From CAYVKM01 sp964452045 (GTDB lineage Bacteria > Calditrichota > Calditrichia > RBG-13-44-9), in assembly GCA_964452045.1 (NCBI GenBank), contig CAYVKM010000047.1, positions 1 to 27,243 on the forward strand: DNA of 27,243 nt, written 5' to 3'. The notes beneath the pieces were generated by a model. That model searched no databases and was not told the origin of the DNA. It saw nothing but the letters and a program-made list of their open reading frames with translations. Positions 24,324 through 27,243 of the stretch are shown piece after piece (position 1 is the stretch's first letter; each line of letters begins with the position of its first letter). Position numbers and translations under genes: made by a program.

Positions 24324-27158
24324 TTAAAACAGTCTCCCTGTTATATCCCTGGCAAAAGCATCGAACACGACACTCAATTCTACTCCGTAAAAAATCTCCG
24401 GATTTTCTGTTACGAACTGGTTATACTGATTACGATAAATTAACCTTTGATTCAAGAAATTATTCAGAAAAATAGAAATTTCCATCCCCTGATAAACTGA
24501 TTTGCTGACCGACAGGTTAAAATAATAACTCACCGGTTTTCGGTAAATCTGATTCTCTCCTGGAGTTAAGGTTTTTATCAATCCAAGGCTTTTCGCTTCT
24601 TGTTCGGAAATAAAATAATACCGACCGTTTTCATAGTAACCGTAAGCGTAGTTATCCAGAGTGGATAAATCCTTGTCTCTTTTCTGATCAAATAATCTGT
24701 GAAACATATTAAATCGTATCCAGATACCCAGGGTTTGATTAATATAATCAATCCCATAATTTAAAATAAAGCTTTTATGCCAGCGGGAAGTATAGGGAAA
24801 CATCGGATATCCGAAATGAATAGTGGTGTCTCCGGAACTGCTGACTTCCACAAAGGACCTGGGCGCATCCACATCCAGAGACCGATCATAACTTGTTCTT
24901 TTGAAATTATAAGCGGCGTTGACATTAAACAACATGTTTAATGAGGGAAAGCGGTGAGTTTTGAAAACTACCTCAATTCCCTGACTCGTTATTTGACCAA
25001 TATTTTGCTGTTTCTGAAAATCACTCAATAGTATATTTTGCTGATTTCTCAATATTTTTCCCTGGTCAGATGGCCAGTTTGGCCAGAAATATTGGCTGCT
25101 CACAAATGGCATTTCCACTTCGTTTATCGTTCCGGTAGTTTTCTGCCAGTAACCGGTAAGTGAAACACCGAAATTGGATTGTTTGAAATCAAAACCCAAT
25201 TCTAACTTGCGTTGCTTGTATCCCTGCAGATCAGGATTATCCACCCGGTATACCTGGGTGGTTACCAGGGGAATACTATCAGTACCAGTGGGGTTATTGG
25301 GATCCCTACCCCATTCCAGAAGATCATAATAAACCGGATCCGGATAAATTAAATTGAGAGAAGGGGCCTTCGAGGAAATCCCAAAGGCAGAGCGAATTTG
25401 GATACTATGGATAGGTTTGATCAGCAATCCCAGCCTGGGATTCCAGAAGGTGCCGTTTCTGCTCCGGATTAAATTCTTTCCACCCAATTTTTGAGGATTA
25501 TACATCTCAGCCCTTATTCCAAGTCCAAGCAAATAAGGAATAAAAAACCTGCCCAAAATCTGATCCTCGGCAAAAAAACTTAATTGGGTAAATCCAGGTA
25601 CATCGTCAAATGATCTGGGTCGTTCTCCGGTATTTCCATTCGGCGGTCTTAATGGATCAAACTGCCGACCAGCCCCCTTATTATCTTCAAAAGTATATTC
25701 AGTTCCCCAAAGCAAGTGGTGGTGCATATTTTGAATTTGAATCCGGTGATCAACCTTTATCTTAAGACCCAGCAAATATTCGGACCCGGTAGTATTCACT
25801 TCCGAAAAATAGGGATCCGAAATCAGAATTCCTTCCTGGCTACCGGATGTCATCAGGTTGCTCAAGTAAACCGGATCTGAAACCTCTAATTTCCGGTGGT
25901 AGTCTTTCCGTCGGGTATAATTAAGAAAAGCATCTATTTTTAAACGGCTGTTCTCCCCAAATTTTTTATCCAAGGTATTTCCGAAATTCAACAGGTAATC
26001 ACGCGCCCAGGCTCTGGTGAGTCGAGGATCAAAAGTTAATTCATAATCCTCAAACAGGCGGGAATAATAAATGCGATTTTTAACGGACATGCCAATACCC
26101 GGGAAGTGATTATCGAAATTTACTCCGGCTGAAAGCCGGGAGACTTCATCACCATCAAGCCTCAAATCCCGTTCGCTATAGGCATAGTTCAGATTCGTAT
26201 TCACGACCGAATACTTATTTAGCTGAAATCCGCCATTCAGATTCATTTCCCGGGTATCAGGATTTGTTTTTGCTTTCAGGCGAAATGGGGCGATTCCCGA
26301 AGTAGTGTGGACGTGAACCAAACCATTGGTCAAATCTCCATATTCAGCTGAAGGCACGCCAACCACTACTTCCACATTCTCAATATTGTCCGCTGCGATA
26401 CTGCGTAAATCAATTCCCTTGTCTGCATTGGTCTGAACCTGTGTCCCATATCCCACACCACTTCCCCGGTTCATATTGCTATTATTTGAAATCGGTATAC
26501 CATCCACCATAATTTTGGTACCAAAAAGTTCCGGATAATCATAAGAAACCTGCGTTTCTGCCCCACGCAGGGCAATAAAAGACTGACTCTCCAGCCCAGG
26601 CCGGTTTTTTCTCTCCACACCCGGAATCTGGTCTAAAATATCGCCCAATTGTGTGGCCTGCATGTGTTCAATTTCCCCGGAGGAAATCTCATAAGTTGTC
26701 CGATAGGTTTCCGGAACAAGATCACGATCGGCAGTAACCGTTATTCCACCGATTGCAAAGTATAAAAATTTCTCGGGATCACCGGGCAGCATCTGCAGTG
26801 TAATCCTGGTTATTTGCCCGTTCAAAACAGTAACAGGTTGGGAAATGGTGGTGTAGTAATTGCTGTACATACAAATAAGTTCATATTTTCCTTCACTCAA
26901 CGATTGAAATTCAAATGATCCATCGCTGCTACTGCGAGTAGAGATGCTGGTGCCTTGTAGCATAATCAACACACCGGCAATTGATTGTGAAGAATGATAA
27001 TCCAGAACAACGCCTTCAATCTTGCCGGATGTTTTATCCTCATTCGTTTGGGCAGAAGAAGTAAACGAAATTAGCATAAGAATGCCGAAGCATGTGAGCA
27101 GACAAAACTTGCTCTGACCGGGAAAAGTATATCTCAATTTTCGGGGAATTTTCTTCAT
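24324..27158 (-). CDS. TonB-dependent receptor with N-terminal regulatory-like domain
   Basis: A 944-residue outer-membrane receptor for active uptake driven by TonB. Parts: signal peptide (about 1-36, ending TSSAQ), a CarboxypepD_reg-like beta domain (about 46-125, GKIEGVVLDYHSSQSIAGV), a TonB-box-like ITVTADR (about 138-144), the plug domain (about 150-290, with LGDILDQIPGVERK, IMVDGIPI, NIENVEVVVGVPSAEYGDLTNGLVHVHT) and a 22-strand-type barrel to the C-terminal phenylalanine (ITGRLF). The C-terminal aromatic residue is the usual outer-membrane assembly signal. The ATG is preceded by an A/T-rich leader without a clear Shine-Dalgarno. First gene of a unit with the DUF4876 lipoprotein and a barrel protein. 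Length and order are normal; the ligand cannot be deduced. Confidence 0.93.
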   Translation of the reverse strand: MKKIPRKLRYTFPGQSKFCLLTCFGILMLISFTSSAQTNEDKTSGKIEGVVLDYHSSQSIAGVLIMLQGTSISTRSSSDGSFEFQSLSEGKYELICMYSNYYTTISQPVTVLNGQITRITLQMLPGDPEKFLYFAIGGITVTADRDLVPETYRTTYEISSGEIEHMQATQLGDILDQIPGVERKNRPGLESQSFIALRGAETQVSYDYPELFGTKIMVDGIPISNNSNMNRGSGVGYGTQVQTNADKGIDLRSIAADNIENVEVVVGVPSAEYGDLTNGLVHVHTTSGIAPFRLKAKTNPDTREMNLNGGFQLNKYSVVNTNLNYAYSERDLRLDGDEVSRLSAGVNFDNHFPGIGMSVKNRIYYSRLFEDYELTFDPRLTRAWARDYLLNFGNTLDKKFGENSRLKIDAFLNYTRRKDYHRKLEVSDPVYLSNLMTSGSQEGILISDPYFSEVNTTGSEYLLGLKIKVDHRIQIQNMHHHLLWGTEYTFEDNKGAGRQFDPLRPPNGNTGERPRSFDDVPGFTQLSFFAEDQILGRFFIPYLLGLGIRAEMYNPQKLGGKNLIRSRNGTFWNPRLGLLIKPIHSIQIRSAFGISSKAPSLNLIYPDPVYYDLLEWGRDPNNPTGTDSIPLVTTQVYRVDNPDLQGYKQRKLELGFDFKQSNFGVSLTGYWQKTTGTINEVEMPFVSSQYFWPNWPSDQGKILRNQQNILLSDFQKQQNIGQITSQGIEVVFKTHRFPSLNMLFNVNAAYNFKRTSYDRSLDVDAPRSFVEVSSSGDTTIHFGYPMFPYTSRWHKSFILNYGIDYINQTLGIWIRFNMFHRLFDQKRDKDLSTLDNYAYGYYENGRYYFISEQEAKSLGLIKTLTPGENQIYRKPVSYYFNLSVSKSVYQGMEISIFLNNFLNQRLIYRNQYNQFVTENPEIFYGVELSVVFDAFARDITGRLF

Positions 27159-27243
27159 TTCAAAAATAATTTAATGCGTCCGGTCCTTAAATAAAACAAA
27201 AGAACACAAAATTTTTGTTGCATTATTCCTACTCAATATTGAT
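27159..27243. other. Upstream region of the TonB receptor operon (partial)
   Basis: Only 85 bases of the upstream region are in the window. They are AT-rich with no ribosome site close to the ATG. I could not assign a promoter with confidence. Confidence 0.3.

Noticed and set aside
221..27158. Search for tRNA, rRNA, CRISPR arrays, insertion sequences or phage genes
   Set aside because: No cloverleaf, regularly spaced repeats, transposase or integrase motifs or phage structural genes were recognised by eye; a covariance-model scan could still find a small RNA.

Overview
The window looks like a scaffold of a Gram-negative bacterium in the FCB superphylum, probably a deep lineage outside the classical Bacteroidota (a Calditrichota, KSB1, Ignavibacteriota or Marinimicrobia type). 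Two secreted proteins end in a type IX secretion (T9SS) sorting domain with the YPNPFN motif. There is a TonB-dependent receptor with an N-terminal carboxypeptidase-regulatory domain, and DUF4876- and DUF5777-like proteins. Unlike many Bacteroidota, several genes carry good Shine-Dalgarno sequences and at least one has a classical TTGGCA/TATATT promoter. Base composition is moderately AT-rich. A run of exactly 100 N (10182-10281) marks a scaffold join, so this is probably a draft or metagenome-derived assembly.

Layout. (1) 221-2178, minus strand: a three-gene envelope operon of a lipoprotein with a cytochrome-like CX4CH motif, a YceI protein and a DUF5777-like barrel protein. (2) 2584-4835, plus strand: a compact ABC importer of the osmoprotectant (OpuC/ProU) family, with an ATPase overlapping by ATGA a fused substrate-binding/permease protein. 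(3) 5029-7091, plus strand: a TPR lipoprotein, then an AT-rich secreted orphan whose only plausible start codon is ATC or ATT. (4) 7367-8593, minus strand: a geranylgeranyl-reductase-family flavoprotein with its own promoter, behind a clear intrinsic terminator. (5) 8736-13476, minus strand: two tandem FG-GAP surface proteins with T9SS tails; the assembly gap lies in the first. (6) 13513-15370, minus strand: rarA and an overlapping small gene. (7) 15494-21472, minus strand: valS, a DUF4139 protein and a PEGA-repeat membrane protein, tightly packed behind a leader in which an upstream element can pair with the valS ribosome binding site. (8) 21656-27158, minus strand: a TonB-dependent receptor, a DUF4876 lipoprotein and an outer-membrane barrel protein, which look like one envelope uptake or secretion unit.

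Most of the window is therefore envelope biology around two housekeeping genes (valS, rarA). No RNA genes, insertion sequences, CRISPR arrays or phage genes were seen. The best candidates for poorly described systems are the TonB receptor/DUF4876/barrel trio and the CX4CH/YceI/DUF5777 trio. The most unusual single detail is the non-ATG/GTG/TTG start at about 6036.
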